5,931 nucleotides of DNA from Chloroflexota bacterium (GCA_017743275.1 JAGHZG010000119.1:1-5931); one strand, 5' to 3'; numbered from the stretch's first letter, positions 1 through 5,419 are shown. The notes: generated from the letters alone by a model not told the origin. Program-made: numbers and translations.

Positions 1-197
1 ACCCGGGTGGTGGCGACCTGGTTCTCTATGGTGACGGTGACCCGGTGATAGCGGATGGTGAGCCAGACGGGTTCCGGGGCCGGGCCCGGGGGCCAGGGCG
101 GCTCCGGGATGATGATGCCGTCGGCCCGTGCGGGGGCGGCGGTGGCCAGCAGGAGCATAACCCCCAGCAGGGCGAACAGATACCGGTGTCCCTTCAT
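1..197 (-). CDS. Secreted VIT-domain-like protein, N-terminal part (runs off left edge)
   Basis: Only the first 65 codons are in the window. The protein begins MKGHRYLFALLGVMLLLATA, a classic signal peptide: basic n-region, leucine-rich core, and a likely signal peptidase I site after A-R-A (residues 22-24, before Asp-Gly). A Pro-rich linker (about residues 30-43) follows, then VWLTIRYHRVTVTIENQVAT, which resembles the opening strands of a VIT (vault/inter-alpha-trypsin) domain (hydrophobic-x-x-His-x-V-x-V-x-I-x-x-x-V-A-T-T). VIT proteins of this kind usually continue into a von Willebrand A domain and are exported, but that part lies outside the window. The start is fixed by an AAGGAGG Shine-Dalgarno at 202-208, four bases upstream of ATG. 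The gene is divergent from the SAM hydrolase. The signal peptide is clear; the VIT call is moderate because the domain is truncated. Confidence 0.72.
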   Translation of the reverse strand, partial: MKGHRYLFALLGVMLLLATAAPARADGIIIPEPPWPPGPAPEPVWLTIRYHRVTVTIENQVATTR

Positions 198-217
198 GGC
201 GCCTCCTTGTATTTATT

Positions 218-293
218 CTCACACAAAGACACAAAGACACGAAGAATTTTTTATTTTTCTCACACGAAGACACGAAGACACAAAGACACAAAA
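218..293. repeat. Two direct blocks of an 8-bp CACAAAGA / CACGAAGA repeat
   Basis: Both blocks (218-246 and 259-293) start with CTCACAC and then repeat an 8-base unit, CACAAAGA or CACGAAGA, two to four times. An A/T-rich spacer of 12 bases separates them. The sequence is open in several frames and gives spurious His-Thr-Lys-rich ORFs. Short repeats of this CACAAAGACACAAAG type are, to my recollection, widely dispersed in environmental genomes including Chloroflexota. They lie in the leader of the leftward VIT-like gene. No gene is visible here. Confidence 0.85.
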
Positions 294-305
294 TTTTTTT
301 AATTT

Positions 306-332
306 TTAATTGTTAATTGTTAATTGTTAATT
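306..332. repeat. TTAATTG heptanucleotide tandem repeat (about 3.9 copies)
   Basis: The unit TTAATTG occurs at 306-312, 313-319 and 320-326, with a partial copy TTAATT at 327-332. It is a perfect heptad microsatellite in an A+T island inside otherwise G+C-rich DNA. Copy number of such a tract can change by slippage. It sits immediately downstream (minus strand) of a TTGAAA hexamer at 332-337. Confidence 0.9.
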
Positions 333-337
333 TTCAA
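309..337 (-). promoter_or_regulatory. Weak candidate promoter for the VIT-like gene, spanning the heptad repeat
   Basis: On the minus strand TTGAAA (332-337, 5 of 6 to the -35 consensus) is followed after 17 bases by AACAAT (309-314, 4 of 6 to the -10 consensus). The spacer consists of the TTAATTG heptads, so every heptad offers a similar AACAAT hexamer at a different spacing. This is a pattern match only, and the -10 is poor. The resulting leader of about 105 bases would contain the CACAAAGA repeats. Confidence 0.25.
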
Positions 338-365
338 CCTTTGTGCCTTTGTGTCTTTGTGTGAG
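338..365. repeat. Inverted copy of the CACAAAGA repeat
   Basis: CCTTTGTGCCTTTGTGTCTT followed by TGTGTGAG is the near-perfect reverse complement of the block at 218-246. The A+T-rich stretch 218-365 is therefore bounded by inverted arms of about 27 bases and could form a long imperfect hairpin or mark a small dispersed element. No coding capacity or transposase is associated with it. Confidence 0.8.
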
Positions 366-418
366 GCCCATATGTGAGTCTTATCCTCAAGACGCCCGCA
401 AGGAGCCGGAAGTTCCAG

Positions 419-446
419 TTGACGTTCCGCCATAAACGGGTAGAAT
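419..446 (+). promoter_or_regulatory. Sigma70-type promoter of the SAM hydrolase, placed for a leaderless mRNA
   Basis: TTGACG (419-424, 5 of 6 to consensus) and TAGAAT (441-446, 5 of 6) are separated by 16 bases. The ATG of the downstream gene begins eight bases after the last base of the -10, exactly where a start of transcription is expected. No Shine-Dalgarno precedes the ATG (ATCCCCG lies between). The simplest reading is an mRNA starting at or within a base or two of the A of the start codon. Confidence 0.65.
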
Positions 447-453
447 ATCCCCG

Positions 454-1299
454 ATGACCATTCTCACCTTGTTAACCGATTTCGGCACCGAGGACGAATA
501 TGTCGGCGTGATGAAGGGGGTCATCCTCTCCATCGCGCCGGACGTCCGACTGGTGGACCTCTCCCACCAGGTACCGCCCCAGGACATCCGGCGGGCCGCG
601 TTGCTCCTGATGAACGCCGTCCCCTACTTCCCGCCCGACACGGTCCACCTGGCCGTTGTGGACCCCGGGGTGGGGACGGAGCGGCGACCGGTGGCGGTTC
701 GCACTCCGGCGGGGACGTTCGTCGGTCCGGATAACGGCCTCTTCTCCTGGGTGCTGGCGAGAGTCCCGGAGTGGACGGCGGTGGAGATTCGGGAACCGGC
801 CTACCGGTTGCCGCTGGTCAGTTCCACCTTCCACGGGCGGGACGTCTTCGCGCCGGCGGCGGCACACCTGGCGGCGGGGTTGCCCCTGGAGAAACTGGGG
901 CCCCGGGTAGAGGACCCGGTCTGGCTCCCCCCGCCCCGTCTGGAGATCAGCGACTTCGTGGCAGAGGGGGAAGTCCTCTACGCCGACCGCTTCGGCAATC
1001 TGGTCACCAGCATCGGGTATCTGGTACGGAGTGAAGACACGCTGGCGCTGAAGTCAGCCTTCGGGTCCCAGGCGGTTCTGCCGGTGTTCCCTGCTGGGGA
1101 CGCCGGTGTCGTGGTGGGGAACGTCCAACTGCGGGGCATCCGGCGGACCTACGGCGAGGCGGCGGTGGGGGAACTGCTGGCCCTGGTGGGGAGCAGCGGG
1201 TTTCTGGAGATCGCGGTCCGCCAGGGGAGCGCGGCGGCGGCCCTGGGCGCCGTCCCCGGCACCCCGGTGACCCTCATTTTCCGGCTGAATCGGGGATAG
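454..1299 (+). CDS. S-adenosylmethionine hydrolase (SAM hydroxide adenosyltransferase, DUF62 family)
   Basis: This 281-residue protein is full length for the DUF62 family, whose studied members split S-adenosylmethionine into adenosine and L-methionine using water. The N-terminal domain begins [18 protein letters not shown] with Asp9 in the SAM-binding stretch. Three residues line up with the Asp-Arg-His triad described for archaeal SAM hydrolases: Asp70 and Arg77 in [15 protein letters not shown], and His127 in [22 protein letters not shown] (91-98) is another family signature. The C-terminal domain carries [12 protein letters not shown] (176-187), the typical nucleoside-contact strand. No insertion of the sort found in the fluorinase and chlorinase relatives is seen, so hydrolase is preferred over halogenase. 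There is no ribosome binding site; the promoter at 419-446 implies leaderless translation. It lies 115 bases upstream of murA on the same strand and may be co-transcribed. Its physiological role (SAM homeostasis or salvage) is not settled in general. Confidence 0.93.
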   Translation: MTILTLLTDFGTEDEYVGVMKGVILSIAPDVRLVDLSHQVPPQDIRRAALLLMNAVPYFPPDTVHLAVVDPGVGTERRPVAVRTPAGTFVGPDNGLFSWVLARVPEWTAVEIREPAYRLPLVSSTFHGRDVFAPAAAHLAAGLPLEKLGPRVEDPVWLPPPRLEISDFVAEGEVLYADRFGNLVTSIGYLVRSEDTLALKSAFGSQAVLPVFPAGDAGVVVGNVQLRGIRRTYGEAAVGELLALVGSSGFLEIAVRQGSAAAALGAVPGTPVTLIFRLNRG

Positions 1300-1303
1300 G
1301 ACG

Positions 1304-1339
1304 CGGATAACCGTGTCTATCCGTGAAACCCGTGTTCAT
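1304..1339 (+). repeat. Dispersed-repeat-like segment with small hairpin (CCGTGTCTATCCGTG type)
   Basis: CGGATA (1304-1309) pairs with TATCCG (1318-1323) around an eight-base loop. Further on, CGTGAAAC (1322-1329) is the reverse complement of GTTTCACG in the first downstream tandem-repeat unit (1345-1352), so alternative hairpins can form. The wording CCGTGTCTATCCGTG is of a kind that I recall as dispersed in several bacterial phyla. No gene is present in this gap. Confidence 0.55.
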
Positions 1340-1340
1340 C

Positions 1341-1401
1341 TCACGTTTCACGCATCACGTTTCACGACTCACGTTTCACGCATCACATTTCACGCATCAC
1401 G
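1341..1401. repeat. 14-bp tandem repeat TCACGTTTCACGCA (about 4.4 copies)
   Basis: Units start at 1341, 1355, 1369 and 1383, with a partial unit at 1397-1401. Units 1 and 3 are identical; unit 2 ends in AC instead of CA; unit 4 has ATTT instead of GTTT. The array ends directly at the Shine-Dalgarno of murA. It is open in the murA frame, so a naive ORF call would extend MurA upstream to a GTG at 1313 and add a spurious His/Thr/Ser/Arg-rich extension. Confidence 0.92.
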
Positions 1402-1414
1402 CGGAGGTTTGACT

Positions 1415-2695
1415 GTGGACGAACTCATCATTGAAGGGGGCGTGCCCTTGCGGGGGACGCTGACCCCCAGCGGGAACAAAAACGCCGCGCTGCCCGCGCT
1501 GGCCGCCTGTCTGCTGACCGACGAGCCTGTGATCCTCCACAATCTGCCCGACATCCAGGACGTCCACACCATGCTGGACCTGCTGGCGGACATCGGCGTG
1601 CAGGTGGAGCGGCTGGACACCCACTCCTGGCGGTTACAGGCGCAGGAGATTCGCCTGCCGCCCTTCGCGCGGGAGAAGTTCCGCCGCATCCGGGGCTCCA
1701 TTCTGCTGGCGGGGCCGCTGCTGGCCCGCATGGGCTGGGTGGAGATACCGCCCCCCGGCGGCGACGTCATCGGGCGGCGGCGGGTGGACACCCACTTTCT
1801 GGCCTTCCAGGAACTGGGCGCCGAGGTGGACGTGAACGACCTTTTCCGCCTCAACGCCCGGCAACTGCGCGGCGCCGACATCCTGCTGGACGAGGCGTCC
1901 GTCACCGGCACGGAGAACGCGGTTATGGCGGCGGTGCTGGCGAAAGGGACGACCGTCCTGCGCAACGCCGCCTCCGAGCCCCACGTGCAGGACCTCTGCC
2001 ACCTGCTCAACGGAATGGGCGCCCGGATTGAGGGCATCGGTTCCAACGTCCTGACCATTCACGGCGTGGACCGGCTGGGCGGCGGGGAGTTCACCATTGG
2101 CCCGGACCACATAGAGGTGGGGAGTTACATCGCGCTGGCGGCGATGACGCGGGGGGAACTGCGCATCCGCAACGCCGCACCCCACCACCTGCGGATGATC
2201 CGCCACGTCTTCTCCCGCCTGGGGGTGGAGATTCAGGTGGACGGCGAGGACGTAGTGGTGCCGGCGGAGCAGCCCCTGGAAGTGGTGCCGGACATCGGCG
2301 GGGCCATCCCCACCATCGCCGATGCCCCGTGGCCGGCCTTCCCCGCCGACCTGATGAGCATCGCCATCGTCCTGGCGACGCAGACGACGGGGACCGTCCT
2401 CTTCCACGAGAAGATGTTTGAGAGCCGCCTCTATTTTGTGGACAAGTTGATCTTCATGGGCGCGCGCATCGTCCTCTGCGACCCCCACCGATGCGTTGTG
2501 CAGGGGCCTTCCCGTCTTCAGGGGGACGTATTGGTGAGCCCCGACATCCGGGCGGGTATGGCGCTGGTAGGGGCGGCCCTCTGTGCGAAAGGGCAGAGCG
2601 TCATCCGCAACGTGGAGCAGATAGACCGGGGGTACGAGCGGGTAGAGGAGAAACTGCGCTCCCTGGGGGCGCGGATAGAGCGGGTAAAGAGATAA
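1415..2695 (+). CDS. murA: UDP-N-acetylglucosamine 1-carboxyvinyltransferase (MurA), Asp117 type
   Basis: MurA transfers enolpyruvate from PEP to UDP-GlcNAc, the first committed step of peptidoglycan synthesis in the cytoplasm. The 426-residue protein fits the family length (about 420). Visible landmarks, with E. coli equivalents: Lys22-Asn23 in SGNKNAAL; Arg93 (Arg91); the active-site loop [16 protein letters not shown] (112-127) with Asp117 where E. coli has Cys115, and Arg122 (Arg120); catalytic Asp312 in AFPADLMS (Asp305); Arg379 in PDIRAG (Arg371); Arg405 in [12 protein letters not shown] (Arg397). All expected residues are present except the Cys-to-Asp change, which is known from naturally fosfomycin-insensitive MurA proteins such as that of Mycobacterium tuberculosis. 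The GTG at 1415 is chosen because GGAGG lies at 1403-1407, seven bases upstream, and family homology begins right there (VDELIIEGG). A strong terminator follows seven bases after the stop. Confidence 0.95.
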   Translation: MDELIIEGGVPLRGTLTPSGNKNAALPALAACLLTDEPVILHNLPDIQDVHTMLDLLADIGVQVERLDTHSWRLQAQEIRLPPFAREKFRRIRGSILLAGPLLARMGWVEIPPPGGDVIGRRRVDTHFLAFQELGAEVDVNDLFRLNARQLRGADILLDEASVTGTENAVMAAVLAKGTTVLRNAASEPHVQDLCHLLNGMGARIEGIGSNVLTIHGVDRLGGGEFTIGPDHIEVGSYIALAAMTRGELRIRNAAPHHLRMIRHVFSRLGVEIQVDGEDVVVPAEQPLEVVPDIGGAIPTIADAPWPAFPADLMSIAIVLATQTTGTVLFHEKMFESRLYFVDKLIFMGARIVLCDPHRCVVQGPSRLQGDVLVSPDIRAGMALVGAALCAKGQSVIRNVEQIDRGYERVEEKLRSLGARIERVKR

Positions 2696-2701
2696 AAGAG
2701 A

Positions 2702-2740
2702 AAAAAGTGACGGTCACCTTTGAGGTGACCGTCACTTTTT
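2702..2740 (+). terminator. Strong intrinsic terminator, bidirectional (murA / tRNA-Met)
   Basis: A perfect stem of 17 pairs (2702-2718 with 2724-2740) surrounds the five-base loop TTTGA. The G+C-containing core is GTGACGGTCACC (2707-2718) with GGTGACCGTCAC (2724-2735). It is followed by T5 for rightward transcription. The A-run at 2701-2706 becomes a U6 tail for leftward transcription, so the hairpin can also terminate the tRNA transcript, whose 3' end is 14 bases away. Confidence 0.95.
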
Positions 2741-2754
2741 ATCAGGTTATCAGG

Positions 2755-2826
2755 TGGGCCCGGCAGGATTCGAACCTGCAACCAACCGGTTATGAGCCGG
2801 TCGCTCTGCCGTTGAGCTACGGGCCC
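2755..2826 (-). tRNA. trnM: tRNA-Met, anticodon CAU (elongator type; tRNA-Ile2 not excluded)
   Basis: The minus strand folds into a complete 72-base cloverleaf: acceptor stem GGGCCCG with CGGGCCC and discriminator A; D arm GCTC-AACGGCA-GAGC; anticodon stem ACCGG with CCGGT around loop CTCATAA (anticodon CAT); five-base variable loop; T arm GCAGG-TTCGAAT-CCTGC. CCA is not encoded (the next bases are CCT). The perfect G1-C72 pair and the lack of a GGG/CCC run in the anticodon stem argue against initiator tRNA. CAU is also the gene-level anticodon of lysidine-modified tRNA-Ile2, so the amino acid is likely but not certain to be Met. It lies 38 bases downstream of the nucleotidyltransferase gene on the same strand. 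Confidence 0.93.
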
Positions 2827-2864
2827 GGCTGAAGACCGCGAACGCAACCAGACAAACCGAATCG

Positions 2865-3155
2865 TCACGCTTCATAGATTACTCGCAGGTCGCGTCGGAT
2901 TTCCTCCCGAAGGTAGGGGCTGATCGCTGCTTCAGTGAGCAAGTCCACCCTTCTGCCTAATGCTTCTGACAGTTGTCTCTCCAAAGCGGCAAATCTCAGC
3001 AAACTGATTCGTTTAGAGAACTCCACCACCAAATCAATATCGCTCTGCTCTTCGGCCTCCCCACGCGCTGCAGAGCCGAAAAGGGCGATTCGCACCACAT
3101 CGTTCTGACGACAGAATTCTATCAGTTTTTCTACAAATGGCAAACTCTCTACCAT
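2865..3155 (-). CDS. MNT-type minimal nucleotidyltransferase (second of a coupled pair)
   Basis: This 96-residue protein is a single minimal nucleotidyltransferase domain of the MntA kind (DNA polymerase beta-like fold). The active-site signature is LFGSAARGEAEEQSDIDLVV: Gly27-Ser28, then Asp39-x-Asp41, with the third acidic residue Asp71 in RRVDLL. All three metal-binding acidic residues are present, so it could be active. Relatives act mostly in MNT-HepT toxin-antitoxin pairs, where MntA modifies HepT by adding AMP. The ATG overlaps the stop of the upstream nucleotidyltransferase by one base (TAATG) and has no good Shine-Dalgarno, which points to translational coupling; the in-frame codon two upstream is TGA, so no longer start exists. 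No HepT gene lies on either side. The substrate is unknown. Confidence 0.88.
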   Translation of the reverse strand: MVESLPFVEKLIEFCRQNDVVRIALFGSAARGEAEEQSDIDLVVEFSKRISLLRFAALERQLSEALGRRVDLLTEAAISPYLREEIRRDLRVIYEA

Positions 3156-3523
3156 TACTCAAGCGCCCAACGACAGGTACGTCTCGTCTCATCATAGAAA
3201 ATTGCCTTGTCCTCAGGGAAGATAATAGAAGCCGTGCTCAGAATCTCTTTGCGTCGTATCCAGTTCTGACTTCGTTCAATGGCGCGCCTTGTCACCAGGT
3301 CAACATCCCGCTGAAGAATGGCCTGGAGTTCCTGTTGCATTCTGATATGATCCAGCAAACTCCACTCTGCGGTGTCATCAAAAGCCACGATTACATCAAT
3401 ATCGCTCTCTGGACTAAAATCCGCGCGTAATGCGGAGCCAAAAACCGCCATTTCTTGAATCTTCCAGCGCCGACAGAATTCGGCAATCTTATCCATCGGA
3501 AGCATTTCCACCCAATTTCTCAT
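3155..3523 (-). CDS. MNT-type nucleotidyltransferase with extra C-terminal tail (first of a coupled pair)
   Basis: The 122-residue product has an MNT domain over residues 1-100: VFGSALRADFSPESDIDVIV with Gly29-Ser30 and Asp41-x-Asp43, the third acid Asp75 in RDVDLVTRRAI, and the common family end IERSQNWIRRKEILSTA. Typical MNT proteins stop near this point. Here about 20 more residues follow (PEDKAIFYDETRRTCRWALE), which vaguely resemble the first helix of HepT/DUF86 proteins. This may be a relic of a deleted HepT gene, a low-certainty inference. ATG at 3523 is chosen because homology starts there and a weak GGGG ribosome site lies at 3531-3534. The frame stays open upstream to 3808, but that part runs antiparallel to no homology and overlaps the kinase gene in another frame. 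The two MNT domains are related but divergent, not a recent duplication. Confidence 0.85.
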   Translation of the reverse strand: MRNWVEMLPMDKIAEFCRRWKIQEMAVFGSALRADFSPESDIDVIVAFDDTAEWSLLDHIRMQQELQAILQRDVDLVTRRAIERSQNWIRRKEILSTASIIFPEDKAIFYDETRRTCRWALE

Positions 3524-3605
3524 CGTAAATCCCCGGGCCCCGTTCACCGATGGGGGAACAGCCTGATTCGGCGACAGATGGCAGACCGTCAGCTGCAACT
3601 GATTG
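3524..3605. other. Short spacer between kinase and nucleotidyltransferase genes
   Basis: These 82 bases hold no terminator that I can recognise, so the kinase and the nucleotidyltransferase pair could share a transcript. A G/C palindrome, CCCGGGCCC, lies at 3532-3540 next to the weak ribosome site of the downstream gene. Confidence 0.4.
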
Positions 3606-5186
3606 TCACGCCGCACTGGACGCCGCACGTCGCGAGTGCCAGTCTTCCTGTAACCAATACACCGACCACCATGCACAAAGTGACCCATCCTGGCGTAGCA
3701 CCCCGATGGCTCGTTCATCGAGTTCGATTCCCTTCTGCAACCAGTACTCATGGAGTATGCTGTAAACGACTGAAACAAGCTTGTCCATCGGCAGTAGTGC
3801 TTGCTCACCTATACCGGCTGTCACCGCTTCGCGAAGGTTCGTAAACGCTTCATGGGCGAACTCGAAGACGACCTCCTCCGTTGTGATGCCGAGTGTCTGA
3901 CTGTCAGCGCCATACACTTCTTCGACCAAGCCCACAATACCACGATTGGCCACCAGCAGATGGTCGAGCGTCTCGCGAGCGAGGGCAACGACGCGGGCAA
4001 CATCAGAAGGATTACCGCGACGGTGTAATAACCGCTGGAGCATCCTCGCCACAATAAGCCATTTTGCAGCCGAACGATCGTCTATTCCTGTGGCAAGCTC
4101 TGCAAGCCGTGTTTCTAGTGCTTTTATGGACTCATCGAGTTGGGCCTCACCTACTCGGGCCATCTCCGCGGCTGCCCAAGATCTATGGGATGCAGTATCC
4201 CACTTACGGGCTTGGTCGTCTTGTATAGATATCTGCGACGCTAGGTCTAATCCGTACTCCTGTTGAAGAATGTCACAGATGGCTGACAGGAGGGTAGAGG
4301 CAGAAGGCCTGACTGACGGATCTGGATCTAGCGCTTTCTCAATGAGATCTCGCAGGCTCGCTGGCTGGAATTCGAGATCTCTAGTTTCTGAGGTTGCCCA
4401 TGCTTCCCACTTCTTAGCGTTCCACTTCTTCGCGAGGACCTCCGTGACATCGCCCGCCGGATGTCTTCCAGAGAAGAGTTCACAAGCGATGACACCTACG
4501 GCGAAAATATCGCTCGCTTCAGGCACCACAGTATTGCGGAACCGCTCTGGGGCCAAATATGGGCGCCACGCGTGGTACGTCCCCCCACCCTGGGTCCAGA
4601 TATCAGCCCAGCCCAGATCAGTGATGCGCGCTTGCCAATAGTGGGCCTTGCTTGGAAAGCCTTGTCCATCAGGCAGAACGAAGCGCGCACGAAGATCGCT
4701 GAGCAGAATGTTATCTGGCTTTAAGTCGCCATGCCCCTGGATGCCGTGTTCATAAAGCCACCGGAGACCGGAGCATATTTGTGCAAGGGTGATGAGGCGG
4801 TCCACTAGCGACATGTTGATCTCACCTTTGAGGCATGCCGAAAGGCTAGCATCGCAAAACGGCATGCGTACCAGTGGCAAAACTTCGAACTCACCCGCGA
4901 GATCCGTAGAGGAAGCAAACTCGAGCCCAAGAGCCGGCAAGACATGGTAGTGATGAGGGATATCGAGCCAAAGCCTCATCTCCCGCTCAAACAGGCGCTT
5001 TAAGTCGCGGCCGCCGGGTTTGAGTTTCTCAGGGTTCAGAGTCTTGACGCAAAACCTCTGCGGAAAAACGTTGCTCTTCTTGGCTTCAAGGACGAACACG
5101 AGACCGTATGTCCCCTGCATGTGTCTCGTGGGTTCATAGTCTAGCCAACGCTTACGGAGCCAGGACTCAAGGACCTCAACGCTCAT
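3606..5186 (-). CDS. Ser/Thr-type protein kinase with unrecognised helical C-terminal region
   Basis: The product is 526 residues from the preferred start. In this numbering the kinase domain spans about 20-300: Gly-rich loop QGTYGLVF (24-31), ATP-anchoring Lys48 in FCVKTL, likely helix-C Glu69, catalytic loop HGDLKPDN (152-159) with catalytic Asp154, Lys156 and Asn159, metal-binding Asp190 in DLG, YLAPERF (210-216), SDIFAVGVIACELFSG (225-240), and Arg293 in VRPSA. All catalytic residues are present, so activity is expected. The motifs are variant: HGD replaces HRD and DLG replaces DFG, marking a non-RD kinase. Residues from about 310 to the end are predicted helical and match no family I know; the tail ends in RRAASSAA. 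No membrane segment or signal peptide is visible, so it is cytoplasmic. ATG at 5186 is preferred because GGAGAGAG (5193-5200) precedes it by six bases; an in-frame ATG at 5213 has no ribosome site. Base composition is clearly less G+C-rich than murA, suggesting acquisition. Confidence 0.87.
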   Translation of the reverse strand: MSVEVLESWLRKRWLDYEPTRHMQGTYGLVFVLEAKKSNVFPQRFCVKTLNPEKLKPGGRDLKRLFEREMRLWLDIPHHYHVLPALGLEFASSTDLAGEFEVLPLVRMPFCDASLSACLKGEINMSLVDRLITLAQICSGLRWLYEHGIQGHGDLKPDNILLSDLRARFVLPDGQGFPSKAHYWQARITDLGWADIWTQGGGTYHAWRPYLAPERFRNTVVPEASDIFAVGVIACELFSGRHPAGDVTEVLAKKWNAKKWEAWATSETRDLEFQPASLRDLIEKALDPDPSVRPSASTLLSAICDILQQEYGLDLASQISIQDDQARKWDTASHRSWAAAEMARVGEAQLDESIKALETRLAELATGIDDRSAAKWLIVARMLQRLLHRRGNPSDVARVVALARETLDHLLVANRGIVGLVEEVYGADSQTLGITTEEVVFEFAHEAFTNLREAVTAGIGEQALLPMDKLVSVVYSILHEYWLQKGIELDERAIGVLRQDGSLCAWWSVYWLQEDWHSRRAASSAA

Positions 5187-5296
5187 TTGATACTCTCTCC
5201 GTTCCGGCGGCATAACGATTGGCGCATCAGCCGCAGCGCGGAGCAGGCGAAGCGAGCGGAGCGTGTCGGCTGGTCGGATAGCGGAGATTTGTTGTT
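5187..5296 (-). other. Hairpin-bearing spacer upstream of the kinase; probable recombination junction
   Basis: This 110-base segment separates the truncated toxin from the kinase start. On the plus strand ATCAGCCG (5226-5233) pairs with CGGCTGGT (5267-5274), one pair being G-U in RNA. The loop between them contains a direct repeat of GCGGAGC (5238-5244 and 5256-5262). GCATAAC lies at 5210-5216. The arrangement is loosely reminiscent of an integron attC site, but the outer core boxes do not match well. It could equally be the structured 5' leader of the kinase mRNA. No convincing promoter was found. Confidence 0.4.
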
Positions 5297-5419
5297 TTAC
5301 TTGAGGAGCCGTTCAGGATTATCTCGCCACAATTTGTAGGCCTGCTGCGCCCGCCGTCGGATTTCGGGGGGCAAAGCCCAGTAATGTTGCCAGAATGACG
5401 GCGTGGTCTGCGATTTCAT
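5297..5419 (-). pseudogene. RelE/ParE-superfamily toxin, truncated after about 35 family codons
   Basis: The 40-codon frame reads MKSQTTPSFWQHYWALPPEI and continues RRRAQQAYKLWRDNPERLLK before a stop. The pattern F-W-x-x-Y-x-x-L-P-x-x-I-x-x-x-A-x-x-A-Y-x-L-W-x-x-N-P is the typical N-terminal helical hairpin of small RelE/ParE-like type II toxins. Such proteins normally run about 85-95 residues and continue with HPSL-FKRV-like and YR-LG / WF-IG-H-like strands that carry the active residues. These are absent in all forward frames after the junction near 5325, so the toxin should be inactive. Its ATG overlaps the stop of the antitoxin gene by four bases (ATGA), the normal operon arrangement. Confidence 0.75.

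Noticed and set aside
45..309. Two overlapping plus-strand frames rich in His, Thr, Lys and Arg
   Set aside because: The first part lies antisense to the signal-peptide gene and the rest translates the CACAAAGA repeats; there is no family and no ribosome site.
218..365. CRISPR array
   Set aside because: The repeats are 7-8 bases long and contiguous with no unique spacers of regular length, and no cas genes are seen.
472..867. Minus-strand frame opposite the SAM hydrolase
   Set aside because: Arg/His-rich shadow of a clear gene, with no recognisable family.
454..1299. SAM-dependent halogenase (fluorinase/chlorinase) instead of hydrolase
   Set aside because: The Asp70-Arg77-His127 triad is that of the hydrolases, and the extra loop of the halogenases is not seen.
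1634..2488. Long minus-strand frame opposite murA (284 codons), and a similar one at 1390-2058
   Set aside because: Antisense shadows produced by high G+C at the third codon positions of murA, which is unambiguous.
2755..2826. Initiator tRNA-fMet
   Set aside because: It has a G1-C72 pair and lacks the three consecutive G-C pairs of the initiator anticodon stem.
3524..3808. N-terminal extension of the first nucleotidyltransferase up to 3808
   Set aside because: The frame is open, but the added residues overlap the kinase gene and resemble no MNT protein; homology and a weak ribosome site support 3523.
3801..4641. Several plus-strand frames opposite the kinase
   Set aside because: Shadows of the kinase gene; Ser/Arg-rich and without recognisable domains.
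5187..5213. Kinase start at the ATG ending at 5213
   Set aside because: No ribosome site precedes it, while GGAGAGAG is well placed for the ATG at 5186. The nine-residue difference does not affect function.
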